From Plesiocystis pacifica SIR-1 (lineage in GTDB: Bacteria > Myxococcota_A > Polyangia > Nannocystales > Nannocystaceae): a DNA stretch of 64,000 nucleotides. Below the pieces are notes generated by a model. It was not told where the DNA came from, did not search any database, and worked only from the letters and a program-made list of their open reading frames with translations. Each line of letters opens with the position of its first letter. The first letter of the stretch is position 1. The stretch spans positions 1 to 64,000 of the forward strand of contig NZ_ABCS01000004.1 of assembly GCF_000170895.1 (NCBI RefSeq), given 5' to 3'. Below are positions 9,770-18,984 of this stretch, piece after piece. A program made the position numbers and the translations under genes.

Positions 9770-10885
9770 CTATTCCCCGGGTTCGGCGGCATCGAGGCGC
9801 TCGAGCCAGCCTTGGGAGAGCTGAAACTTGTGCACGCGCGCGGCCTCGGGGTTGAGCGGCACGATGACACCATCTGCTTGCCATCGACTCAGCCATGCGC
9901 GGGCAGTCTTTCGGGACACCCCAAAGCGGGCGCTCACTCCCGCTGAGCCAAAGGGCTCGGCGAGGGACTCGAGATCGACGAGGAAGCGTCGAAGGTTGTC
10001 CGGGAGATCGGAGAGCGGGTCGTCGAGAAGCTCTGGGTGTCGCGCCCGAAAGTGACCTTCGATGGACTCGCGCATGTGCCGGGCGGCTTCGCCGAGGCGG
10101 CTGCAGAAGTAGTCGAGCCACTGGCTGAGGTCAGGATCGGAGCGGCTGCCTCGCTCATTTGAATCGTAGTAGCTGAAGTGAAGCCCCATCTGGAGGGAGT
10201 CGTAGTAGCCGGCGAGATCGCGGACGTAGAACTCTTCGACGTTTAGGAGGCCCTTGGAGTCGTAGTGGCGCCGCAAGGCCCAAGTAGCGAGCGCTCGGCA
10301 GGTGCGTCCGTTGCCATCCATGAAAGGGTGAATCGTGACGAACTGGTACGCGAGGATCGCAGCGAACAAGTAGTCGGGGAGCTCATCGATCGCGTCTGCA
10401 GCCCACTGCGAGAGCTCGGACATCAGCTTGGGGACGTCTTCCCACGCAGGCGGGACGTAGGTGAAGTTGCCGACCTGGACCGTGGCTTGGCGGTACTCGG
10501 AGCGCTCCCGAGGCCGGCCTGCGCGGTTGCCCTTCATGATGCAGGCGTGCAGCCGTCGCATCCAATCTTCGTTGGGTGCGACGTGGAGGTTCGCGTCGAT
10601 GAGGTCGAGGGCGTCGAAGTAGTTGCGGACCTCGATCTCGGGCTGGCTCCGCTCGCGGTCGTTGTCCGTGCGGTCGTGGATGGCCGCAGCGGCGGTCTCG
10701 AGGGCGAGGGTGCGGTTCTCGATCCAGGTGCTGTTGTGGGCTACGCGGATCGACGCTTCCCGACGCAGGGCGCGGACCTGGGCGAAAGGGAGGGGGAGGA
10801 GCTCGACGACGGCCCGGGCTGCGCTCAATTCCTCGGCCGCTCGGAGGACGGTCTCGGAGATTTGGTAGCGAGGGCTGTAGGCCAT
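9770..10885 (-). CDS. Class II Fic-family protein with winged-helix C-terminus
   Basis: A 371-aa Fic protein, expected to transfer AMP (or another nucleotide) to protein hydroxyls. The catalytic motif HPFMDGNGRTCR spans residues 186-197 with H186 as base and the GNGR anion hole. The autoinhibitory helix motif (S/T)xxxE(G/N) appears upstream as STWIEN, residues 52-57, making it a class II Fic protein whose E56 should block ATP orientation until released. The last 110 residues form a likely winged-helix DNA-binding domain (VSARFGVSRKTARAWLSRWQADGVI). It lies downstream of groEL in the same direction but behind a strong terminator. The 132 bases between it and the CocE gene (9638-9769) hold nothing I recognise. 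Confidence 0.92.
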   Translation of the reverse strand: MAYSPRYQISETVLRAAEELSAARAVVELLPLPFAQVRALRREASIRVAHNSTWIENRTLALETAAAAIHDRTDNDRERSQPEIEVRNYFDALDLIDANLHVAPNEDWMRRLHACIMKGNRAGRPRERSEYRQATVQVGNFTYVPPAWEDVPKLMSELSQWAADAIDELPDYLFAAILAYQFVTIHPFMDGNGRTCRALATWALRRHYDSKGLLNVEEFYVRDLAGYYDSLQMGLHFSYYDSNERGSRSDPDLSQWLDYFCSRLGEAARHMRESIEGHFRARHPELLDDPLSDLPDNLRRFLVDLESLAEPFGSAGVSARFGVSRKTARAWLSRWQADGVIVPLNPEAARVHKFQLSQGWLERLDAAEPGE

Positions 10886-10910
10886 GAGCCAGTCGAGCTT
10901 CGGAGCTTAA

Positions 10911-10939
10911 ACGAAAAGAGGCCCGCCGTGTGGCGGGCC
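10911..10939 (-). terminator. Intrinsic terminator of the groESL operon
   Basis: GGCCCGCC (10920-10927) and GGCGGGCC (10932-10939) form a perfect 8-bp GC stem with a GTGT loop. Read on the minus strand, the stem is followed by CTCTTTTCGTTT (plus-strand A-rich 10909-10920), a fitting U-tract. It sits 36 bases past the groEL stop, separating groEL from the Fic gene. Confidence 0.85.
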
Positions 10940-10975
10940 CCTTTGGGTGCCTGAGCGAAGCTCAGACGGCCGGGC

Positions 10976-12946
<1,971 letters not shown>

Positions 12947-13040
12947 GGATGGCTTTCCCTGTCGATCGTTTGGGTTCGGCTGTGGCGGGGTGCCGTCTTT
13001 GCGGTCTGCTTCCCCGCGGAGTCTCGGTGTGCCCCGATGC

Positions 13041-13066
13041 CTGCGTAAATTTTTGAAATCACGCAG
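13041..13066 (-). other. Stem-loop in the groES leader
   Basis: CTGCGT (13041-13046) and ACGCAG (13061-13066) are inverted around 14 A/T-rich bases. It falls in the presumed 5' leader of groES, between the CIRCE-like site and the start codon. It may affect mRNA stability or be incidental. Confidence 0.3.
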
Positions 13067-13088
13067 CTTTTCGAAGGCGGTTGGGGCT

Positions 13089-13115
13089 TTGGCAGTCAAA
13101 CGAGTCGACTGCCAG
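13089..13115 (-). promoter_or_regulatory. CIRCE-like operator and putative promoter of groESL
   Basis: TTGGCAGTC (13089-13097), nine bases, then GACTGCCAG (13107-13115). The classical CIRCE is TTAGCACTC-N9-GAGTGCTAA; arm length and spacing are identical, with two differences in the left arm and three in the right. The changes at positions 3 and 7 are compensated so the palindrome survives, which suggests an HrcA-type site with altered specificity. On the minus strand a weak promoter TTGATC (13145-13150) and TACCCT (13123-13128), 16 bp apart, would place the transcription start right at the operator. The remaining leader down to groES holds no gene. Confidence 0.6.
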
Positions 13116-13277
13116 CGGCGCGAGGGTAAAGCGCCAAAACAGGGGATCAAGACCGTCAACCCCAAAAGTTTGCTGTGGGTGGGGGTGAGCCAGCTCGCGC
13201 GTTCGGCTTGTGTGACCCGCGAAGACTGCTAGCGTGAGAATTGCGGCACGACTTCACTCACGAGAAAGCAGGAGCCC

Positions 13278-13853
13278 ATGACCCAGTCCTCCGCTTCGGC
13301 ACCGAACCTGGTCTTTGATGGCACCCTCGAGTCCTTCTTTTACGAGGAGCTCGAGGGCGCGAGCGAGCGCGAAGGGATGGCCCTGGATCGAGATCTGGGG
13401 GCCTATCTGGTCCACATGCTCGCCAGCCACGCTCGCCGCCCGCAGATCGCGGGGCGGACCAGCCCGGCCCTGGCGACCCAGTTTCTGGCCGCGCGCGAAT
13501 CAGGCGCGGCGGCGCTGCGCGAGGTGGGCGATCGAGCGCTCTACATCGCTGGGGTCGTGCCGGACTCCCTGGAGCGCAGCCCGGTCAATGTCGGCTACGT
13601 CGCGGGCATTGGCTCGGCCGCGTACCGCGAGATCCATGCGAGGCGTGCGCGCCTCGAGGTGTTCCGCCGGCTGGCCGACCGCTTCGAGGAGATCGTCGAG
13701 CTGCTCGGGCGGATGCTGCGCGGTGGGTCGGGAGAGCGCGATCTGCTCGGGCTCTATGAGCGCTGGCGCCGACGGGGCGATCCGCGGGACGCCCGTCGCC
13801 TGGTCGAGGCCGGGATCCACATCGACGCCCACGGCTCCGACCTGATCCAGTAG
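13278..13853 (+). CDS. Conserved-looking protein of unknown function
   Basis: A 191-aa soluble protein with a clear AGGAG ribosome binding site four bases before the ATG. It has no signal peptide or membrane segment and is mainly helical (LESFFYEELEGASEREG, LGAYLVHMLASHAR, RLEVFRRLADRFEEIVELLGRML). A central segment SPVNVGYVAGIGSAAYREI may be a loop. I do not recognise the family. It is divergent from groES and shares the 331-bp intergenic region, so heat-shock control is possible but not shown. Confidence 0.75.
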   Translation: MTQSSASAPNLVFDGTLESFFYEELEGASEREGMALDRDLGAYLVHMLASHARRPQIAGRTSPALATQFLAARESGAAALREVGDRALYIAGVVPDSLERSPVNVGYVAGIGSAAYREIHARRARLEVFRRLADRFEEIVELLGRMLRGGSGERDLLGLYERWRRRGDPRDARRLVEAGIHIDAHGSDLIQ

Positions 13854-13963
13854 CAGGCCCAGTAAAGTCGTAGCGAGCGCGCATGGAGCAGGCCGACACC
13901 GACCGAGCAAAATCTGGAGCAGACGCGGGAATAGTCGCGAGGCTTCACAGTTGGGCCGCCGCG

Positions 13964-15445
13964 ATGCACTCCCGCCGGCGAAAGCTCAGTCCCCATGGCC
14001 TGTTCTTCCTCGCGTTTTGCAGCCTCGGCGCCCCGGCCCTCGTGGTCGGCAGCGGCTGCACCAACGAGGCCCGCGCGAGCAAACCCGCGGCCCCCGAAGA
14101 CGGGGCCGACGCGGAGCTCGGGGCGGGCCTCGACTACGATCCGACGCTGAGCCTCGCGCCCATGCTGTCGAAGGTCAAGCCGGCCGTCGTCAGCATCCAG
14201 GCCATGAGCTCGGGCGGGCGCAGCTTCAACCCCTTCGGCGGCGGCGCGCCCTCGGGGGGCATCGGCAGCGGCTTCATCGTCTCGGCCGACGGTCACGTGG
14301 TGACGAACCACCACGTGGTCGACGGCCGCGATCAATTGGAGGTCCACCTCGAGGACGGCCGCCGCTTCCGCGGCCAGCTCGTCGGCAGCGACCCGCAGAC
14401 CGACATCGCCGTCATCCAGCTCGAGGGCGCCAAGGACCTACCCTACGTCCGCTTCGGCTCCAGCGAGGAGCTCGAGGTCGGCGACTGGGTGATCGCCGTG
14501 GGCAGCCCCATGGGCCTGCGCCAGACGGTGACCCGCGGCATCCTCTCGGCCAAGGGCCGCGGCAGCCTCGGGCTCTACCGCGACGGCTACGCGGACTTCC
14601 TGCAGACCGACGCGGCGATCAACCCGGGCAACAGCGGCGGCCCGCTGTTCAACCTGCGCGGCGAGGTCGTGGGCATCAACACCGCGGTCGGCGGCCACGA
14701 CGGCCTGGGCTTCGCGGTGCCCGTGGACCAGGCCAAGGTGGTCGTGCCCAAGCTGCTGCGTGACGGGAAGGTCGTGCGCGGGTGGCTGGGCGTGACCGGC
14801 ATCGACGCGCCGCCGGACTACGGCGAGATGCCCGTGCTCGGGGCGGTGGTCGGCGAGGTCCGGGGCGACACGCCCGCGGCCAAGGCCGGCATCCAGGCGG
14901 GCGATCGGGTCATCGCCGTCGACGGCCGCAAGGTCGAGGACTTCGACGACCTGCGCGGCCGCATCGGCGACTACGGCCCGGGCGAGCAGGTCGAGGTCGA
15001 GCTGCTGCGCGGCCGGGAGGCCAAGGTCGTGACGGTGACCCTGGGCGAGCGCCCCGGGCCCGACGCGCTCGCGCGGATCAACGGGCGGGGTGCGCCCCGG
15101 ATGACGCCGACGCCAGCGCCCGAGGGCAAGGGCGGCAGCATCGACCCCAAGACGCCCTTCGTTCCGCCGTCGGGGGGCGGCAAGGACCTCTACCAGGGCC
15201 AGCCCGCGCGGCTGAGCGTCGAGGTCCACGCCGACGACGAGGGCCTCGTGGTCGACGACGTCGTCTCGGGTGGCTTGGGTGAGCGCCTGGGCCTGCGGGT
15301 GGGCGATCGCATCGTCGAGATCAACGGCGAGCGCGTGCGCAGCGTGGAGGGGGTCCTCACCGCCCTCGAGCGCGACCGCGGCGCGGTCAAGGTCACCGCG
15401 CGCCGCGGGGACGGCCAGTTCACCGCGATCATCAGCGGCGGCTGA
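13964..15445 (+). CDS. HtrA/DegP-like serine protease with two PDZ domains, lipoprotein
   Basis: A trypsin-like envelope protease for quality control of misfolded proteins. From the ATG at 13964 the protein is 494 aa: Arg-rich n-region, hydrophobic core, lipobox VGSGC (C32), protease domain about 65-265 with catalytic H117 (TNHHVV), D147 (QTDIAVI) and S224 (NPGNSGGPL), PDZ1 about 275-375, a Pro/Gly linker and PDZ2 about 405-490 ending GQFTAIISGG. Most HtrA proteins are soluble or membrane anchored; lipid anchoring is the distinctive point. An upstream ATG at 13883 adds 27 residues and would spoil the signal peptide. Confidence 0.93.
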   Translation: MHSRRRKLSPHGLFFLAFCSLGAPALVVGSGCTNEARASKPAAPEDGADAELGAGLDYDPTLSLAPMLSKVKPAVVSIQAMSSGGRSFNPFGGGAPSGGIGSGFIVSADGHVVTNHHVVDGRDQLEVHLEDGRRFRGQLVGSDPQTDIAVIQLEGAKDLPYVRFGSSEELEVGDWVIAVGSPMGLRQTVTRGILSAKGRGSLGLYRDGYADFLQTDAAINPGNSGGPLFNLRGEVVGINTAVGGHDGLGFAVPVDQAKVVVPKLLRDGKVVRGWLGVTGIDAPPDYGEMPVLGAVVGEVRGDTPAAKAGIQAGDRVIAVDGRKVEDFDDLRGRIGDYGPGEQVEVELLRGREAKVVTVTLGERPGPDALARINGRGAPRMTPTPAPEGKGGSIDPKTPFVPPSGGGKDLYQGQPARLSVEVHADDEGLVVDDVVSGGLGERLGLRVGDRIVEINGERVRSVEGVLTALERDRGAVKVTARRGDGQFTAIISGG

Positions 15446-15479
15446 TGGCCCTGCTCCGAGATTGAGGTAGGTTGTCGAG

Positions 15480-16391
15480 GTGGCTGCGAGCCTCGTCCTC
15501 GTCCTCGAGATCGTCAGCGCCTCGGTCGCGGGCTACTACGGCGCGAACCTGCTGTTCGTGCTCGGCGGTCGAGCCATCGGCTGGCGCGCGGCCAAGCTCC
15601 GGCCCCTCGACCCGGAGCACGCCGAGCTCTTCGACGCGCCGGCCTCGGTCCTCGAGCGCGTGCGCGGGACGGTGTACGAGACCTGGTGCCAGACCCGGGT
15701 GGTGCACGCCGACATGCGCCGGCGGGTGCTCGGCAGCCCCCGGGTCGCGCCGCTGAGCTCCGGGACCCCGGTGCTCTTGCTGCCGGGTTACCTCGAGTCG
15801 ACGGGGGCGATGGCCAGCCTCGGCCGTTGGCTCCGGCGCGAGGGCTTCCGCGTGGCGCTCGACGAGTTCCCGAGCACCTTCCGGCCCATCGCCGACAACG
15901 CCGCCTACGTGCGCGAGCGGGTCCAGGCCCTGCGCGCCGAGACCGGGGCCGAGCGCGTGGCGATCGTCGCCCACAGCATGGGCGGCGTGGTCGCGCGCTC
16001 GATGATCCACAGCCACCCGGAGGACCACGGCGTCGCGGTGCTGGTGTGCCTCGGCTCGCCGCATCGGGGGGTGACCTTCCGCGTCGGCGCGCCGGGCCGC
16101 AGCGCGCGGGACATGGTCGCCACGAGCCCGCTGATGCGCGAGCTCGCCGAGCGGCCGCCCTCGGGCGTCCCGGTCCACACCGTCGTGGGCATGGGCGAGC
16201 AGATCGTCTCGCCGCCCTGGGCCACGGTCACCGGCGAGGGCGAGGTGCGGGTGCTCGCGGGCTCCCTCGGCCACTTCGGCCCGCTCTTCGACGGGGACAG
16301 CCGGCGACAGATCCGGCAGTGGCTGCTCGACGCTGGAGTCGAGGTCGGGGTCGACTCGAAGGCCACGGCTATGGTCGAAGCGACCTCCTGA
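15480..16391 (+). CDS. Lipase-like alpha/beta hydrolase
   Basis: A 303-aa hydrolase starting with GTG. Residues 1-30 form a hydrophobic helix that probably anchors it to the membrane. The lipase-type oxyanion strand VLLLPGYLEST (about 98-108) and nucleophile elbow IVAHSMGGVVAR with S166 follow, as in triacylglycerol lipases and EstA-type esterases; GSPHRG (about 194) is also typical. A late LGHFGPLF likely provides the catalytic His. It starts 34 bp after the HtrA gene and precedes the winged-helix gene by 47 bp, so the three may be cotranscribed. Confidence 0.85.
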   Translation: MAASLVLVLEIVSASVAGYYGANLLFVLGGRAIGWRAAKLRPLDPEHAELFDAPASVLERVRGTVYETWCQTRVVHADMRRRVLGSPRVAPLSSGTPVLLLPGYLESTGAMASLGRWLRREGFRVALDEFPSTFRPIADNAAYVRERVQALRAETGAERVAIVAHSMGGVVARSMIHSHPEDHGVAVLVCLGSPHRGVTFRVGAPGRSARDMVATSPLMRELAERPPSGVPVHTVVGMGEQIVSPPWATVTGEGEVRVLAGSLGHFGPLFDGDSRRQIRQWLLDAGVEVGVDSKATAMVEATS

Positions 16392-16438
16392 GTGTGGACT
16401 CGCCCCACGGCGTCGCGCGGCTCTGATAGACCAGAGCC

Positions 16439-17692
16439 ATGACCGCGGACAGGCTATCGATCGCTCAGGCTCAGCGCGCGTGGTGGCTCGCGCAGGGCTT
16501 CGCGCCCTCGACCGAGCGCGCGCCGGACGAGGTCCTCGCCGCCCATACCTGGGCCCGAGCCCTCGGCGGCGCGGACCCTTACTTCGCCCTGTTCGCGCGG
16601 GGCGTCCCCGTGGACTTCGGCGTGGTCGAGGAGGCCCTGCGCTCCGGGGCGATTCGCATCTCCCCGGCGGTGCGCGGCTGCATGTACCTCGTCCCCAAGG
16701 CCCACGCCGACGCCTGCCTGGCCGTGGCCCAGCGGCTCACCGCCAAGCGCAACGCCCGGGACCTCGACAAGGCCGGCGGCACGGCCAGGCAGCTGACCAA
16801 GACCACCAAGGCCGTGCTCGCGGCCCTCGACCGAGACGGCCCGGCGACGACGACCGAGCTGCGCAAGCACGCCAAGGTCGCCAAGGCCATCACGTCGTTT
16901 GGGGCCAAGGGCAAGAAGGTCGGGTTGAGCTCGAGCTTGCCGCCAGCGCTGCGTACCCTCGAGTTCGAGGGGGCCATCGAGCGGCGACCCGTGGGCGCGC
17001 GTTTGGACACGGAGAGCTTCGAATGGTCCGTGCGCAGGCGCGGGCTGGAGCCGGGCCGCGACGATCTGCACGAGCTGCTCCAGTGGCTCGCGCAGCTGTT
17101 CTTCGGCTGGTACGGGCCCGCGAGCCTCGAGCACTTCGTGACCTGGTCCGGCGCGACCAAGACCGCCGCGCGCGAGGCCATCGCCGCCCTCGAGGACACG
17201 CTGGTGGAGGTGGAGGTGGAGGTCGTGGGCCGCGACGAGCCCGTGGCCATGCTGGCCAGCCCGGCGAGCCTCGAGCTCGCCCACTCCCGGGCCAAAGCGA
17301 AGGGCGAGGCGCTCGTGGGCTTGCAGGACCCCTTCCTGGTCGTGCGCGGCGGGCCGGCCTGCGTGTGCCCGCCCGCGCAGCTCGACCTCGAGATTCCGCG
17401 CTGGGGTCGGTCGGGGGGCGGGCCGATCCGCTCGACTCAGTACCCGCACCTGCGCAGCGTGCTCGTGGACGGCCAGCTCGCGGGCTTTTGGGAGGTCGAC
17501 GCGGCCCTGGAGGCGCAGCACCTCACCTGGCTCACCCGCCCCAGCAAGGCCGCGGCCAAGCGCGTCGAGAGGCAGCTCCGGGCGGTGCGCGGCTTCATGG
17601 CCGAGTCCCTCGGCCACGCCAAGATCTACGCCATCGACAGCGCCAAGAAGATCGACGCCCGCTTCGAGCTCGTCCGCGAGCTGGAGGTCTAG
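16439..17692 (+). CDS. Winged-helix DNA-binding protein (HTH_42/AlkZ-like)
   Basis: A 417-aa protein resembling the tandem winged-helix family (Pfam HTH_42) that includes the DNA glycosylases AlkZ and YcaQ, which unhook interstrand crosslinks. Visible landmarks: SIAQAQRAWWLAQGF at the start, IRISPAVRGCMYLVPKAHAD, and WYGPASLEHFVTWSGATKTAAREAIAAL. In the glycosylases a QxQ or QxD pair follows the first helical region (typically LQAQDP); here the matching place reads LGGADPYFAL, without the glutamines, so glycosylase activity is doubtful. That comparison is from memory of the family. Its stop lies in a palindrome shared with the convergent gene. Confidence 0.8.
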   Translation: MTADRLSIAQAQRAWWLAQGFAPSTERAPDEVLAAHTWARALGGADPYFALFARGVPVDFGVVEEALRSGAIRISPAVRGCMYLVPKAHADACLAVAQRLTAKRNARDLDKAGGTARQLTKTTKAVLAALDRDGPATTTELRKHAKVAKAITSFGAKGKKVGLSSSLPPALRTLEFEGAIERRPVGARLDTESFEWSVRRRGLEPGRDDLHELLQWLAQLFFGWYGPASLEHFVTWSGATKTAAREAIAALEDTLVEVEVEVVGRDEPVAMLASPASLELAHSRAKAKGEALVGLQDPFLVVRGGPACVCPPAQLDLEIPRWGRSGGGPIRSTQYPHLRSVLVDGQLAGFWEVDAALEAQHLTWLTRPSKAAAKRVERQLRAVRGFMAESLGHAKIYAIDSAKKIDARFELVRELEV

Positions 17693-17705
17693 CCCGCGGG
17701 GCTAG
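17689..17705. terminator. Palindrome spanning two convergent stop codons
   Basis: CTAGCCC (17689-17695) and GGGCTAG (17699-17705) pair perfectly around GCG. The plus-strand TAG stop (17690-17692) and the minus-strand stop (CTA 17702-17704) are both inside the arms. It may act as a bidirectional 3'-end hairpin although no T-run follows. Confidence 0.45.
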
Positions 17706-17998
17706 CCGCCGAGCAGCCCGCCGAGGAAGCCCTCGTCCTTGCCCTCGCACTTGCACAGGGCCGAGGTCGCGCCCTTGGGCTTGGCCTCGAGCATGTCGTC
17801 CTTGCAGCGCGCGGTCGCGTCGGTCTCGCTGTCCATCTGCGGGTAGGTGAAGGTCTCGCTCCACACCTCCGTGGCGCCCTTTTGCCACTTCGCGTGGCAC
17901 TCGAAGTCCCACTTGCGGTCGCAGGCGAGCGCACCCAAAGTCACCCCCAAGGGCAGCGCGAGGGCTAGGAGGCGATGGCGACCTGGAGAGTTCAACAT
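17702..17998 (-). CDS. Small Cys-containing lipoprotein
   Basis: A 98-aa predicted lipoprotein: signal with lipobox LGALAC (Cys near 26) then a short domain with four further Cys (FECHAKW, ARCKDDM, ALCKCEG) and a Gly-rich tail FLGGLLGG. The spacing suggests one or two disulfides. I do not recognise the family. It is convergent with the winged-helix gene and 41 bp upstream of nothing else on its strand. Confidence 0.7.
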   Translation of the reverse strand: MLNSPGRHRLLALALPLGVTLGALACDRKWDFECHAKWQKGATEVWSETFTYPQMDSETDATARCKDDMLEAKPKGATSALCKCEGKDEGFLGGLLGG

Positions 17999-18039
17999 AT
18001 GGGCAGTGGCGAGTTTAGCTCGCAGCCAAGCGGAGTGAG

Positions 18040-18465
18040 CTAGGCCCCACGGGCAGCCTCGGCGGCCCGCGCCTTGTCGAGGGAGTTCTTGGCGTGCTTG
18101 AGGATCCGGTCGTGGAGGTGGGAGCGGTCACAATCTGCGAGGGCCGCCTTCAAGTCCTCGGGGCCGTAGGCCCCGACCTTGACTCCGAACCAGGACAGCG
18201 CAGTCAGCATGCCGCGAGTCATTCGCGAGTCGGTCAGCAGGCACAGCGTATGGCCGAACCGATCCGAGAGGTTGGTCATGTCCTTGCGCTGATTGGCACT
18301 GACGGTCGCGCCAAAGGTAAACACGACAAACGCGCTCAAGCCCTTCAGCGTGTCCGTGAACTTGGTCAACTCTGCCCAGTCAGCGTCGTCTGGCTGGGGG
18401 GTATAGTGAACCACGAACAAGACGTCTTCGATGGTGTCGAAGGCAATCGACTTGTACTCTTGCAC
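18040..18465 (-). CDS. Unknown 141-aa protein
   Basis: A soluble protein starting with GTG. The strand-helix alternation (DVLFVVHYTP, SAFVVFTFGATVS, TLCLLTDSRMTRGMLTALSWFG, VGAYGPEDLKAALADC) resembles a STAS/SpoIIAA-type fold, a guess from pattern only. A Lys/Ala-rich helix closes the protein. Codon use is a little less GC-rich than neighbours. No partner gene adjoins it. Confidence 0.65.
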   Translation of the reverse strand: MQEYKSIAFDTIEDVLFVVHYTPQPDDADWAELTKFTDTLKGLSAFVVFTFGATVSANQRKDMTNLSDRFGHTLCLLTDSRMTRGMLTALSWFGVKVGAYGPEDLKAALADCDRSHLHDRILKHAKNSLDKARAAEAARGA

Positions 18466-18984
18466 GCATCGAGCCTATCATGACTCGATCTCTGGAGGCA
18501 ACGAGTAGGAGGGGTCAGTGATGACGTTGCGCTGTTCGCGCGGGGCGGTTGGAGAGTGCTCTGGGCTGGGGCGGGGGACATCCCAAGTTCGGTGTTCAGA
18601 GCATAAGGCGGCGTTCTCCTGCTCTTTATGGCGTCCTGATCATCGGAGACTTCTCTCAGAAGGTCTACGAGCCGTCCATTGATCAAATCGAGTTCGCACT
18701 GAACGGGAGGCTAGGCCTCATCGCTTTGTCCGTGTTGTCATGGGCGGGCGGTCTCACGTGAGTGCTCGTGTATGGTGATACTCCAGTGTGGCTTCCGCCC
18801 GCTTTGGGGCAGTCCTGCCCGGGGTGATTGTCATGGGCTTTCTCGCTGAGATATGTCAATTTCTCCAGCTCGGAGAGGGACGAGCAGCGGGCCATGGGGA
18901 TGCCCCTGGCCGGCGATGCCGAGTGGGGAAGCGGTCGGCCCGAGGCGAGGGCCTGCGGGCCGGACAGCGAGCTCTTCACCCAGT
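18466..18984. other. 519-bp stretch without a convincing gene
   Basis: GC content drops compared with flanking genes. Short open frames of 70 aa (18549-18761, plus) and 123 aa (18683-19054, minus) exist but show no signal peptide, motif, good start context or the GC-rich third-position bias of the real genes here. I see no tRNA, terminator or repeat. It may be decayed sequence or hold promoters of flanking genes. Confidence 0.5.

Noticed and set aside
18549..18761. 70-aa open frame
   Set aside because: No start signal, motif or coding bias; AT-richer noncoding stretch.
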